This document shows, in pieces, positions 23,891-32,513 of a stretch of DNA of 64,000 bases. A model generated the notes under the pieces. The model had not been told where the DNA came from. It did not search any database and saw only the letters and a list, made by a program, of their open reading frames with translations. Origin of the DNA: Anaerolineales bacterium (GTDB lineage Bacteria; Chloroflexota; Anaerolineae; Anaerolineales; UBA4823). Numbering within the stretch: position 1 is the stretch's first letter; every line of letters begins with the position of its first letter. The stretch spans positions 1-64,000 of the forward strand of contig JAFGQI010000001.1 in assembly GCA_016935755.1 (NCBI GenBank), in the 5' to 3' direction. A program made the translations under genes and the position numbers.

Positions 23891-25063
23891 ATGAAAACTT
23901 CTCGCGAGCGTATCCTACTAGTCGAAAGCGACCCTGAAATTTGCGACTTGATCGCCCGGCAAACCCTGCAATCTTTAGGGTATCAAGTACAAATTGCGCG
24001 CGTTGCTTCAGCCGCTATTCGGGAAGTCAGCCGCTACGCACCCGATATCATCATCACAAATCTGAATCTGCCGGACTTGAGCGGTAAAGACCTGTTGGTG
24101 GCTTTGAATTCACAAAACATCGATGCGCCAGTAATCGTGATTGCTCAAAAAGGCATGGAAAGCGATTTGGTGCAGGCCTTTCGCCTGGGAGCCGCCGATT
24201 ATCTGCTTTCACCAATGCGTGAAGCTGAAATTGTCTCCGCGGTAGAACGTGTTCTCAAACAGGTCCGATCTCGGCGCGAACGGGAGACTCTGGCCAAGCA
24301 GCTCAAACAAACCAACGATGAGCTGCAGCAGCGCGTCCGCGAACTGACCACCATCTTCGCCATCGGTAAAGCGGTCACATCCATTACCAATCAGCGTGAG
24401 CTCTTCGAAAAAATTGTCGAAGGCGCAGTGTATGTGACCGAGGCTGACTGTGGCTGGCTGTTGATCCGAGAAGAGCGCGGCAAAGCCTTCATCCTTGCTG
24501 CACAACGCAACCTTCCTAAAACCATCGCAGCCAGGATCAATCAACCCTGGGATGACGGAATCAGTTCGCTGGTAGCGCTTTCAGGCGAAACCCTCTCAAT
24601 ATATGGGGAGCCGTTGTCGCGCTTCAAAGTTTCCCAACTCGGGCAATCCGCCCTGGTTGTGCCCGTCAAGCTCAAGAAAGAAGTGGTCGGGCTGCTGGTG
24701 GTAGTACGCAAAGTTCCTCAGCCCTTCAGCCCCAGCAACCGCACCCTGCTGGAAGCGGTAGCAGACTATGCCTCCATCTCCCTGGTCAATGTCAGCCTTT
24801 TCCGCGCCCTGGAAGAGCGCGCCCGATCGCTTCAAATCGCTGCGGAGGCTGCCCAAGCCAGCGAGCGCATGAAAGACGAGGCGATCAAAAACATCCAGGA
24901 TCAGGTTGCTCCACCGCTCGCCAATGCGATCAGGACGATTGATACCCTGTTGGTCGGAGAAAATTCTCGCATGAACGCGATCCAAAAAGGCGTTTTGCGT
25001 TCTACCCTGGAAGGCCTGCAGAACATTTCTGTTATTGTTGAGTCGCTCGGCTCAAAGAAATAG
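23891..25063 (+). CDS. Pseudo-receiver, GAF and degenerate DHp protein
   Basis: A 390-residue signalling protein. Residues 6-125 are a receiver domain, but the phospho-acceptor Asp is N57 (PDIIITNLNLP) and the conserved Lys of strand 5 is replaced (DYLLSPMR). A coiled-coil linker (128-155) leads to a GAF domain (about 155-310). The C-terminus (325-388) looks like a HisKA helix pair, KDEAIKNIQDQVAPPLANAI, where the His of the usual SHELRTPL box is absent, and no ATPase domain follows. It therefore should not take part in phosphotransfer; a binding or dimer partner of the next gene's kinase is a reasonable guess. Confidence 0.85.
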   Translation: MKTSRERILLVESDPEICDLIARQTLQSLGYQVQIARVASAAIREVSRYAPDIIITNLNLPDLSGKDLLVALNSQNIDAPVIVIAQKGMESDLVQAFRLGAADYLLSPMREAEIVSAVERVLKQVRSRRERETLAKQLKQTNDELQQRVRELTTIFAIGKAVTSITNQRELFEKIVEGAVYVTEADCGWLLIREERGKAFILAAQRNLPKTIAARINQPWDDGISSLVALSGETLSIYGEPLSRFKVSQLGQSALVVPVKLKKEVVGLLVVVRKVPQPFSPSNRTLLEAVADYASISLVNVSLFRALEERARSLQIAAEAAQASERMKDEAIKNIQDQVAPPLANAIRTIDTLLVGENSRMNAIQKGVLRSTLEGLQNISVIVESLGSKK

Positions 25064-25125
25064 AATTATCCCATGTTGAGTGCACCAGGTGTCACGACTA
25101 TTCACCATACGGATCGTTCTTTATA

Positions 25126-25155
25126 TTGACAGGTTACGCTGCCGGATCTAATAAT
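25126..25155 (+). promoter_or_regulatory. Promoter of the second pseudo-receiver kinase
   Basis: A perfect -35 TTGACA (25126-25131), an 18-nt spacer and AATAAT (25150-25155), 3 nt before ATG 25159. The TTG that could be read as a start codon is the -35 box. The transcript would be leaderless or nearly so. Confidence 0.45.
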
Positions 25156-25158
25156 TGC

Positions 25159-27084
25159 ATGGCCGACGAACACATTTTGATTGTTCTCTCGAAGACGGAA
25201 ACCAGCCAGCTCCTGGAGCATGCCACCCTGGCTCCAGCCGGGTATCGAGTCACGGTATCGGTTGACTGGAAAGCGGCCGAAGCTGTTCTCAAAGATGCCC
25301 CTCCCGATCTGATTATCCTGGGAGAAAAGATAGAGGGGCAAGACAGCCTGGATATCATCGAGAAGCTGAACGAACGATTTCCTCTCATTCCGGTCATCTT
25401 GCTTCCGGATAAACATTCCGATCAGTTAGCTGTCGAGGCTTTTCGAAGGGGCTTTGCAGATTATCTCCAACCGCCCTTGCGAACAAATGATGTGCAGATG
25501 ATCGTGGCGCATGCATTGGAGCGCCGCCGGCGCTGGCGCGACTGGGTGCGCTTAGAAGCCAGGCGGGATACAAAGTCACTGCGCCAGAGGGTAAGCGGCC
25601 TGGAAGCCATTCAACGTCTGGGTCGCAAAGTCACTTCATTGCTCGATCTGGATGGCGTCCTGGCTTCGGTGGTTGACGCCGCGGTCGAGCTAACCGGCGC
25701 CGAAGAAGGCAGCCTGTTATTGCTCGATGATGCCACTGGCGAACTCTACATGCGCGCCGGGCGGAATTTCCAGGAGGATTTTGTCCGCACTTTCCGCCTT
25801 CCCATCCGCGATACCCTGGCAGGCCAGGTGCTGCGCACGGGGAAGCCTCTCTTCATCGATGAAAAGACCCCACAAAAAATCAAAACCTCCTACCTGGTTT
25901 ATACAATCATCTATGTCCCGCTGATTGTTCAGGAACGCGTGATTGGTGTTTTGGAAGTTGATAATCGCCAGAGCCACAACCCTTTCAGCGAATACCACAT
26001 TGCCCTGGTTTCTGCCCTGGCAGAATATGCCTCTATTGCGATTGAAAATGCCCGGCTGTATTCACGCACGGAGTTTGAGCGGAATAAGCTGGAAACGATT
26101 CTGACAAAGATCGAAGAGGGGGTGATTGTCCTCGACCACGACGGGCGGATTGTCCTAATGAACCGGCAAGCCCGCGGAGCATTCAACGTTGGCGAAAAAA
26201 TAATCGACGGGAAACGGCTGCGCGACGTAATCGCCCACCAAGACTTAATCGACATCCTGCGCGAAAAGCAGGAATCCCCCCCCTCGCGGGTAGAAATCAC
26301 CCTGGAAGATGGGCGCGTGTTAAACGCGCAACTGACGCCCATTCCAGAAATTGGCCTTGTGGTAACCATGCAAGACATTACACACCTCAAGGAATTGGAC
26401 CGCATAAAGAGCGATTTCGTCAACACAGTCTCTCATGACCTGCGCTCACCTCTGACTGCCATTCTGGGATATGTGGAATTGATTGATCGGGTTGGGCCAG
26501 TGAATGAGCAGCAGAACGAATTTATCCGGCGCGTGCAGATCAGCGTGCATAATATTACTTCGCTGATTAACGATCTGCTCGATCTGGGCAGAATCGAGGC
26601 TGGTTTTGACGCCCGCAAAGAAATCGTCCCCTTTGCCGCCGTCATTCAATATGCCGTTGATGGATTGCGAGGCCGCTCGCAAGAGAAGGCGCAGGAAATA
26701 ATACTGGATGTGCCAGAGCACCTGCCTCAGGTGCTTGGCAACCCTGTCCGCCTGCGCCAGATGATAAGCAATCTAATCACGAATGCGATAAAATATACCC
26801 CCGAAGGGGGCAAGGTTCTGGTGAACGCCCATGCAGAGGGCGAACAAATCATCCTGCAGGTCACCGATAATGGGCCTGGCATACCGCCCACCGATCAGCC
26901 ATTTATCTTTGACAAATTCTATCGGGCGAGCAATGTGCCTGTTGATGCACCTGGGACCGGGTTGGGGCTGGCGATTGTCAAATCGATCGTGGAGAACCAT
27001 CAGGGGCGCATCTGGGTCGAATCCAGCCTGGGAAAGGGCACCATCTTTACCGTGGTTCTACCGATTACAAATGGGGAACTCTAG
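25159..27084 (+). CDS. Pseudo-receiver/GAF/PAS histidine kinase
   Basis: A 641-residue sensor kinase. A receiver-like domain (4-120) lacks the acidic pair (ILIVLSKTE), the phospho-acceptor Asp (G55 in PDLIILGEK) and the Lys. Then GAF (about 155-320), PAS (330-410), HisKA with H426 in VSHDLRSPLTA, and HATPase with N box NLITNAIKY, DNGPGIP and GTGLGLAIV. The kinase part is complete and there is no transmembrane segment, so it is a cytoplasmic sensor. ATG 25159 matches the receiver start; upstream TTG 25126 lies in a promoter. No cognate response regulator is adjacent. Confidence 0.9.
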   Translation: MADEHILIVLSKTETSQLLEHATLAPAGYRVTVSVDWKAAEAVLKDAPPDLIILGEKIEGQDSLDIIEKLNERFPLIPVILLPDKHSDQLAVEAFRRGFADYLQPPLRTNDVQMIVAHALERRRRWRDWVRLEARRDTKSLRQRVSGLEAIQRLGRKVTSLLDLDGVLASVVDAAVELTGAEEGSLLLLDDATGELYMRAGRNFQEDFVRTFRLPIRDTLAGQVLRTGKPLFIDEKTPQKIKTSYLVYTIIYVPLIVQERVIGVLEVDNRQSHNPFSEYHIALVSALAEYASIAIENARLYSRTEFERNKLETILTKIEEGVIVLDHDGRIVLMNRQARGAFNVGEKIIDGKRLRDVIAHQDLIDILREKQESPPSRVEITLEDGRVLNAQLTPIPEIGLVVTMQDITHLKELDRIKSDFVNTVSHDLRSPLTAILGYVELIDRVGPVNEQQNEFIRRVQISVHNITSLINDLLDLGRIEAGFDARKEIVPFAAVIQYAVDGLRGRSQEKAQEIILDVPEHLPQVLGNPVRLRQMISNLITNAIKYTPEGGKVLVNAHAEGEQIILQVTDNGPGIPPTDQPFIFDKFYRASNVPVDAPGTGLGLAIVKSIVENHQGRIWVESSLGKGTIFTVVLPITNGEL

Positions 27085-27128
27085 GCGACAAATCGAGCTT
27101 CGCGTCTCACAAACGAATACTTAAAAGC

Positions 27129-27166
27129 AGCCTCCGCCTGGTGGTGAGGACTACCCGGCGGAGGCT
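27129..27166 (+). terminator. Terminator after the kinase gene
   Basis: AGCCTCCGCC (27129-27138) pairs with GGCGGAGGCT (27157-27166) around an 18-nt loop, followed by TTCG; 45 nt past the stop. Confidence 0.7.
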
Positions 27167-27188
27167 TTCGCCAAAGGAGGAAACAGCG

Positions 27189-27284
27189 ATGAGCAAATTT
27201 TTTAATCCCCTATCTTCATCCAAACCGAATCATACCCCGTCTTTCCATTTGCGTTTATTGTCAAACATCATAAGTTTGAGATGA
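27189..27284 (+). CDS. Possible 31-aa small ORF
   Basis: ATG 27189 follows a near-perfect SD AAAGGAGG (27173-27180) 8 nt away, giving a 31-residue Ser/Leu/Phe-rich, basic peptide ending LLSNIISLR. It lies just after a terminator and has no promoter I can see. It may be a relic start of a lost gene; the SD is the only support. Confidence 0.25.
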   Translation: MSKFFNPLSSSKPNHTPSFHLRLLSNIISLR

Positions 27285-27334
27285 TGTTACTCATGACAAA
27301 TGTGACATTCTTCACAATCTGATCCTGCCGCGAT

Positions 27335-27955
27335 CTAGCGAACATCCCACTGCGACACCGTTTGGCTTCTGGCCTGGTTCCTCTGCACCTGCAGCCAGGT
27401 GCCAAACATAGAGTCCAGTTCCGTGCTGAATTTCATCCAATCGGGCACTACAAACACCAATCCGGTTGCCTGGGGCGAAAACATGGCGGTTGGCAAAAAC
27501 AGCTTCAGCATACTGGGGTCCATCGGATAGCTCCTCAGTTCCACCACCACAACCGTTTTGCCATAAAATGCCTCCAGGAACCGCCGCTGAGCCCATTTTG
27601 ACTCTTTCGGTGGGAACAGCTGCTGCATCAGCACCGGATGGATGCTGCGCACACGCCGGAAGGATATGTTCGTGCGCAGGAAAGGTGTCACCAATCTCAG
27701 ATGGTCACTGAACACCTGCACATAGGCCATGAAACGGGAAACAAAGGCAAACGCGCACAAAATCAGCGCAACAACCGCCCCCACCAGCAGTAATACATCG
27801 CTGCTGATATTCAACCAGGCGGATTTATCCACCAGAGCAAACAAATAAGCTGCCAGCAGCAGCAAACCCAGAACCAGGGTGTATGGCCAGATGCGGTCCA
27901 TCGTCCGGCGGTAAAGCAGCAAAGGGTGTCTATGTCCTTGCCTGGTTGTTCTCAT
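27335..27955 (-). CDS. Two-TM protein with PH-like domain, unknown
   Basis: A 206-residue protein: basic N-terminus, two helices (24-46 and 54-76) forming a hairpin, then a soluble domain (80-190) with beta-strand pattern VFSDHLRLVTPFLRTNISFRRV and a C-terminal helix (PDWMKFSTELDSMFGTWL), the layout of bacterial PH domain membrane proteins. I could not test this. Its ATG overlaps the stop of the histidine kinase gene (27952) by 4 nt, so it is translated with it and may be its membrane partner. Confidence 0.65.
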   Translation of the reverse strand: MRTTRQGHRHPLLLYRRTMDRIWPYTLVLGLLLLAAYLFALVDKSAWLNISSDVLLLVGAVVALILCAFAFVSRFMAYVQVFSDHLRLVTPFLRTNISFRRVRSIHPVLMQQLFPPKESKWAQRRFLEAFYGKTVVVVELRSYPMDPSMLKLFLPTAMFSPQATGLVFVVPDWMKFSTELDSMFGTWLQVQRNQARSQTVSQWDVR

Positions 27956-29766
27956 TGTGCCGCCTCCTGGGCTGAGGTTGGTAAGGTGAACCAGAAAGTA
28001 CTCCCCTCGCCCTCATGGCTGTAAAAACCCATCGTCCCGTCCATCACTTCAACCAGTCGCCTGGCTACACTCAATCCCAACCCCCAGCCCTGTTCGTTTC
28101 GAACGGACGGGTGCTCTGATCGGAAAAACTGGGTGAATATTTTGGCCTGATCCTGTGGGGGAATGCCGATGCCGTTATCTGATACCTCTACCCGCACAAA
28201 ATCCCCTTCCGGGCGCGCGACCAGGCGAATCTCGCCCTCAGCTGGAGTATATTTATTGGCATTGGAGATCAGGTTGCTCAGCACCTGGATCAAGCGATTG
28301 TAATCTGCAAAGACCTGCGGCAGGTCTGAAGGCAGATCAATTTCCAGGGATTGTCCCTTGGCCTCCAATTTGGGCCGCAAGACCCTGACCGCCTCATCCA
28401 GGTAGACTTTGAGCGGGATTAGAGCGCAGGAGAGTTTGAGCCGGCCAGACTCGACCTTAGAGATGTCTGAAAGATCGGTTACCAGCACGGACATCCGTTC
28501 TACATTATTCCGAATAATGTCAATGAAGCTGAGCTGCTGCTCATTGAGAGCGCCAACTACTCCCTGGCGCAGCAGATCTGCATATCCCTTGATAGAAGTC
28601 ATCGGGATGCGCAGTTCGTGGGTGACAACCGAGATAAAGCTGGTTTTGGCCTCGCTCGCCTGCTGCACCGCCTGATAAAGCCTGGCGTTCTGAATGGCAA
28701 CCGCCGCCCTGCTGACCAGGTGTTCCAGGAAATCCTCTTCGGATTTCTCAAAGGATTCCGTTCGCTCCAGAACCACCATACCGATCAAGGCTTCTCCATA
28801 CTTCAAAGGGAACAGAAGAAGCGCTCGCAGACCTTCTCCTGCCGTGCGGCCTTTGGGAACACCCATCTGCTCTGCCTGGTACAGGAGTGGTTCTTTGAGA
28901 TACGGACATTCATCTGGATAAACAGCCATCCCGCTGTCCAATGCTCCGCTATCCGTGCGCAGAACCCAACCCCGGTCAGCCTTAGCCTGCTGCAGCGTCC
29001 ATTGGTGCACAATCCTGATCATACGGTCTAGTTCCAGGCTGGCATTCAGCTCCTTGTCCAACCTGGCCAGTGTCTCCAACTCTGCCACTCTGCGTGCTAA
29101 GGCCTGGTCTGTGCGGGTATACAGGCGCGCGTTCTCAATCGCGATGGCTGCCTGAATAGCCAGGGCATTCATCATCTCCAGATCGCCGTCAGAAAAAAGG
29201 CCCGCCTGGGCGCGGTTATCCACATAAATCGCCCCAATCAGTTGGCCGCGGGCGAGCAATGGCGCACACATAATCGAGCGCAGAGCATGAATCACCACCG
29301 ATTCGCGCTCTGAGAAACGAGGATCGGTCTGGGCGTCATTGGATAAGACCCCTCGACCTTGATCAAGCACGGTTTGCACCACTGTGCGGCTGATTATCGT
29401 TTCCTGGCTTTGAAGGCTCTCTTGATTGAAATTGCGCGCTGCATGCACCCGCCATTCCCCGCCGCCAGACTCCAGAAGCACCAGAAATCCCCGCTCAGCG
29501 CCTGTCAGCGCAATCACAGCGTCCATCACCTGAGTAATCACTTCATCAAGGTCCAGCGAAGTCCCCAGAATTTGCGACACCCGGTAGAGCGCCGCCAACC
29601 TGAGCTGGTCCTGGCTGGCTTCTAAATCTTGAGCGAGTTCATTCAAATAGCGGCTGGCAGTCCGCAGATCCATCTGGGCGCCTTCAGGCACCTGCTGCGG
29701 TTTCAAGTTCCGCAGGAGGGACTTGAGCGCATCTAATTTGGCTTGCACAGGATTTATCTTCATCAT
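27952..29766 (-). CDS. GAF-domain cytoplasmic histidine kinase
   Basis: A 604-residue sensor kinase. A coiled-coil start (5-60), GAF 1 (65-215), GAF 2 (235-370), HisKA with H383 in VVTHELRIPMTSIKGY, then HATPase with the N box NLISNANKYTP, DNGIGIPP and GWGLGLSVARRLVEVMDG. There is no transmembrane segment. It is in the minus-strand operon nth - kinase - PH-like protein. Both GAF domains are complete-looking; ligands cannot be named. Confidence 0.92.
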   Translation of the reverse strand: MMKINPVQAKLDALKSLLRNLKPQQVPEGAQMDLRTASRYLNELAQDLEASQDQLRLAALYRVSQILGTSLDLDEVITQVMDAVIALTGAERGFLVLLESGGGEWRVHAARNFNQESLQSQETIISRTVVQTVLDQGRGVLSNDAQTDPRFSERESVVIHALRSIMCAPLLARGQLIGAIYVDNRAQAGLFSDGDLEMMNALAIQAAIAIENARLYTRTDQALARRVAELETLARLDKELNASLELDRMIRIVHQWTLQQAKADRGWVLRTDSGALDSGMAVYPDECPYLKEPLLYQAEQMGVPKGRTAGEGLRALLLFPLKYGEALIGMVVLERTESFEKSEEDFLEHLVSRAAVAIQNARLYQAVQQASEAKTSFISVVTHELRIPMTSIKGYADLLRQGVVGALNEQQLSFIDIIRNNVERMSVLVTDLSDISKVESGRLKLSCALIPLKVYLDEAVRVLRPKLEAKGQSLEIDLPSDLPQVFADYNRLIQVLSNLISNANKYTPAEGEIRLVARPEGDFVRVEVSDNGIGIPPQDQAKIFTQFFRSEHPSVRNEQGWGLGLSVARRLVEVMDGTMGFYSHEGEGSTFWFTLPTSAQEAAQ

Positions 29767-29781
29767 AGAGCGCCTTCTTCT

Positions 29782-30462
29782 TTACACATTTTCTTTGGCA
29801 GGCGGGTTGGCAGCATAAAACGCACAGATATCCGCCAGGGGGCATTTCTGACAGTCAGGCCGGCGCGCCTGGCATATCTCGCGCCCAAGGCGGATTAAGT
29901 TCAGGTGAACCGGATAATATGTTTCTGGTGAAAACAAACGCTCCAAATGGATGTGCGCCTGATCCGGGTTCATCCGTTCTGGGCGCAAGCCTAACCGCCC
30001 GGTCACACGATAGATATGCGTATCCACGGGAAAAGCCGGCATACCCAGCGAAAACAGGAGCACAATCGCGGCCGTCTTCGGCCCAACGCCTTTGAAGCTG
30101 GTCAACCACTGCCTGGCTTCATCCGGGGTCAGGTCAGCCAGGAAATCCAGTTCCAGCCTGCCTCTCTGGTTGGTGATCTGGCGCAGGATTTCCTGCATGC
30201 GGGGGCCTTTTTGGTTCGCCAGTCCCGCTGGGCTGATTGCAGCAATCACCTCCGCCACATCCCCATCTCGCACCGCTTCCCAGGTAGGGAAACGCATCCG
30301 CAGCGCCTGAAAAGCTCGATCCCGGTTGCTATCATTGGTATTTTGAGAAAGGATGGTCGAGATCAGCTCATCCAGCGGCGGAAGCGGGTTGCGCCACTCG
30401 GGATGACCGTAGAAAGCCAGCAGGCGCTGATGGATTGTTGAGGCGAATGCGTGATTATCCAT
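29782..30462 (-). CDS. nth: Endonuclease III (DNA glycosylase/AP lyase)
   Basis: A 226-residue base-excision repair enzyme. The HhH element FKGVGPKTAAIVLLF carries the catalytic Lys and FPVDTHIYRVTGRLG the catalytic Asp. The [4Fe-4S] loop C-x6-C-x2-C-x5-C (CQARRPDCQKCPLADIC) is complete at the C-terminus. The N-terminal NTNDSNRDRAF replaces the usual SVQTTD region, a form seen in Nth-like enzymes of several phyla. It lies 30 nt downstream of the asparaginase gene. Confidence 0.92.
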   Translation of the reverse strand: MDNHAFASTIHQRLLAFYGHPEWRNPLPPLDELISTILSQNTNDSNRDRAFQALRMRFPTWEAVRDGDVAEVIAAISPAGLANQKGPRMQEILRQITNQRGRLELDFLADLTPDEARQWLTSFKGVGPKTAAIVLLFSLGMPAFPVDTHIYRVTGRLGLRPERMNPDQAHIHLERLFSPETYYPVHLNLIRLGREICQARRPDCQKCPLADICAFYAANPPAKENV

Positions 30463-30491
30463 TTTCAGGTCTCAGGCATAACGATAGGCGA

Positions 30492-31571
30492 TCAATTTAA
30501 CCGTTCCAGTTCAAAAACGGGATAGCCCTGGCCCACGACAATCTTGCGCCAGTTCAAAACCGGAAATGCAGGGCCGAAGCTTGCCAATGTTTCGAGGCTG
30601 GCCGAGGACAAAACGCCAAGCTGGCGCAGGATCTCGGTAGCAACCGCCGGACGCACTTTGCCGCGGGCATCGCCGTCTGCGATCTTAAAGGCAATCCCGA
30701 TAGCGGGAGAACCAGGCCCAAGCGCCCCTGGCATCAGACCGATGCCTTGATACCCTTCCGCTCCGGCCTTGCTGAGAATCTGGCCCTGACCCATTTCCAT
30801 CAAGTGGGTATCATAGCGACCAGGGCCTGCTACCATATCGGGATGGGTGCACATGGCTGTGGTGATCGTATGACAGGCTGCCGCTCGTTCCACAGGCATC
30901 ACCGCCCCAGCCTCAGGATCGCACAGACGAGCAAAAGCCAGAGCCGCGTTCCGCAGCGGCACGGCAAACACAGGCGCTGAACAACCGTCAGTCCCCAGCC
31001 CGATTTGACCGATCTCCACCCGAGTCATTTCAGAAAAAGTGCGCAGGATCTCCTGCTGGATGGGGTGCTGGGGATCGATATAATCCAGTTCATGTAGCCC
31101 CTCTTCACCAGCCAGTTCTCTCATGCGAAGGTAAGCCAGCATCCCAGTATGCTTGCCAGAACAGTTATGCCGATTTGAAGTAGGCTGTTCCCTGCGCTCC
31201 CGCATCGCGTTGGCGGTTGGCTCATGATAAGGATAATGCACCCCGCAGATTAAGTCTGCTTCGGTTATTCCAACTTTTGTCTGGATTCCTCTGACAACCT
31301 CAACATGCTCATCAGTGCCAGAATGTGAAGAGCATAAGATGGCTACTTCACGCAGAGTCAATCCAAAAGCATTCTGACCCCCACGGGTGATAAAAGGCAA
31401 GGCCTGGAACGGTTTGGCAGTCGAACGCAAGAACGTGACTGCATCAGGATTGCCGTAGGAGGCAATCAACCGCCCTGCAACATCAACGACAGCGATCGCG
31501 CCATGATGAATCGATTCGACTGTCACGCCTCGCGTGAGTTCATAAATCGGCAGATAGGGGATTATTTTCAT
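30492..31571 (-). CDS. L-asparaginase II family protein
   Basis: A 359-residue protein of the Asparaginase_II family (PF06089; Rhizobium AnsA type), a class unrelated to E. coli AnsA/B. Signature segments: STAKPFQALPF near 45, CSSHSGTDEHV, and NRHNCSGKHTGMLAYL. Members convert asparagine to aspartate and ammonia. The frame is open to a TTG at 31589; ATG 31571 has AGGAT upstream and starts MKIIPYLPIYELTRG, the family's usual start. Part of the minus-strand operon with MBL and kinase genes. Confidence 0.88.
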   Translation of the reverse strand: MKIIPYLPIYELTRGVTVESIHHGAIAVVDVAGRLIASYGNPDAVTFLRSTAKPFQALPFITRGGQNAFGLTLREVAILCSSHSGTDEHVEVVRGIQTKVGITEADLICGVHYPYHEPTANAMRERREQPTSNRHNCSGKHTGMLAYLRMRELAGEEGLHELDYIDPQHPIQQEILRTFSEMTRVEIGQIGLGTDGCSAPVFAVPLRNAALAFARLCDPEAGAVMPVERAAACHTITTAMCTHPDMVAGPGRYDTHLMEMGQGQILSKAGAEGYQGIGLMPGALGPGSPAIGIAFKIADGDARGKVRPAVATEILRQLGVLSSASLETLASFGPAFPVLNWRKIVVGQGYPVFELERLN

Positions 31572-31601
31572 GAGCGTTATCCTACCCAAAAGGAAGCCAT
31601 C

Positions 31602-32480
31602 TTATTGTTCTTCATTTTCAACATCCGTCTGCCCCAACAAACTGACAGAACGATAACGGCGTAAAAAACACTGGTGCAAGCCATAACGCAGGCGTTGAGT
31701 ATATCTTTCGAGATGCTCGGCAGGCATATCGGCGTAATGGGCCAGGATTTTAGGGATCAGAACCTTATTATCTTCGGGAGCAGCGTTTTTCCTGGCGATG
31801 TTATCCAGAGCGTTGGCAATCTCTTTCAGCACCTTGATCTGCCGGCGGATGTCCTCTGCAACCACCTGCCCCCCGCGCCCGCTGACGATTACATAATCCT
31901 GATATGAATTCATCAACATATCCAGGCCCCCTATCCAGGCATCCAGATCAGCCCAGGCCAGAAAGGGGGGCTGACGCAGAACAACCGCATCGCCGACAAA
32001 AACAACCCGCATGTCTGGAATAATCACCCAAATCGATCCTGGCGTTGGCCCCGGGTGGTGCTCCAGGATAACCTCTGGGCCTCCCCAATGTAAAGTAATG
32101 CGCTCGGTGAAGGTGATATCCGGCGAAGCCCAGCGCAAGCCTATCGCTTCTGGATAAGTCTCCCAATCCGCCCCGCTTTCTACGCTTTGCCCCTTGAAGA
32201 TAGTGGAGCGATTGCGGAACACGCGCGCTGTCTTTTGATGAGCGATCATCGTACAATCCAGAAGCCTCGCTCCCAGGGTGCGATCCGGGTGGGCATCCAG
32301 GCTGACCAACAAACGATTCGAACCGCCCCGCTGATTGATCAGCGTTGAACGCCAGGAACGTGTGTCGTCAGCCTTTAATGGCGCGTCAATAAGAATAACA
32401 CCATGCTGAAAAGCCAATGCCCCTACGGTTACCCCGAGAAAGGAGTCTTCGTAAATAATTCCACGCTCGATATGCTGCAT
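31602..32480 (-). CDS. Metallo-beta-lactamase-fold protein with degenerate metal site
   Basis: A 292-residue protein with the MBL fold: start VGALAFQHGVILIDAPL, strand VSLDAHPDRTLGA, EVILEHHPGPTPGSIWV and VFVGDAVV. The HxHxDH motif reads DAHPDR, so the first and last metal-binding His are Asp and Arg. The later His and the VGDAV Asp remain. Activity may be altered or lost, or a different metal used. The C-terminal 90 residues are helical and basic, outside the core. It sits 31 nt before the asparaginase gene in the same operon. Confidence 0.75.
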   Translation of the reverse strand: MQHIERGIIYEDSFLGVTVGALAFQHGVILIDAPLKADDTRSWRSTLINQRGGSNRLLVSLDAHPDRTLGARLLDCTMIAHQKTARVFRNRSTIFKGQSVESGADWETYPEAIGLRWASPDITFTERITLHWGGPEVILEHHPGPTPGSIWVIIPDMRVVFVGDAVVLRQPPFLAWADLDAWIGGLDMLMNSYQDYVIVSGRGGQVVAEDIRRQIKVLKEIANALDNIARKNAAPEDNKVLIPKILAHYADMPAEHLERYTQRLRYGLHQCFLRRYRSVSLLGQTDVENEEQ

Positions 32481-32513
32481 TAGATACTCACTTCACAAGT
32501 AAATTTTTGACAC

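Noticed and set aside
25126-25158. TTG as the start of the pseudo-receiver kinase
   Set aside because: The TTG belongs to a perfect -35 TTGACA, and the receiver fold starts at ATG 25159.
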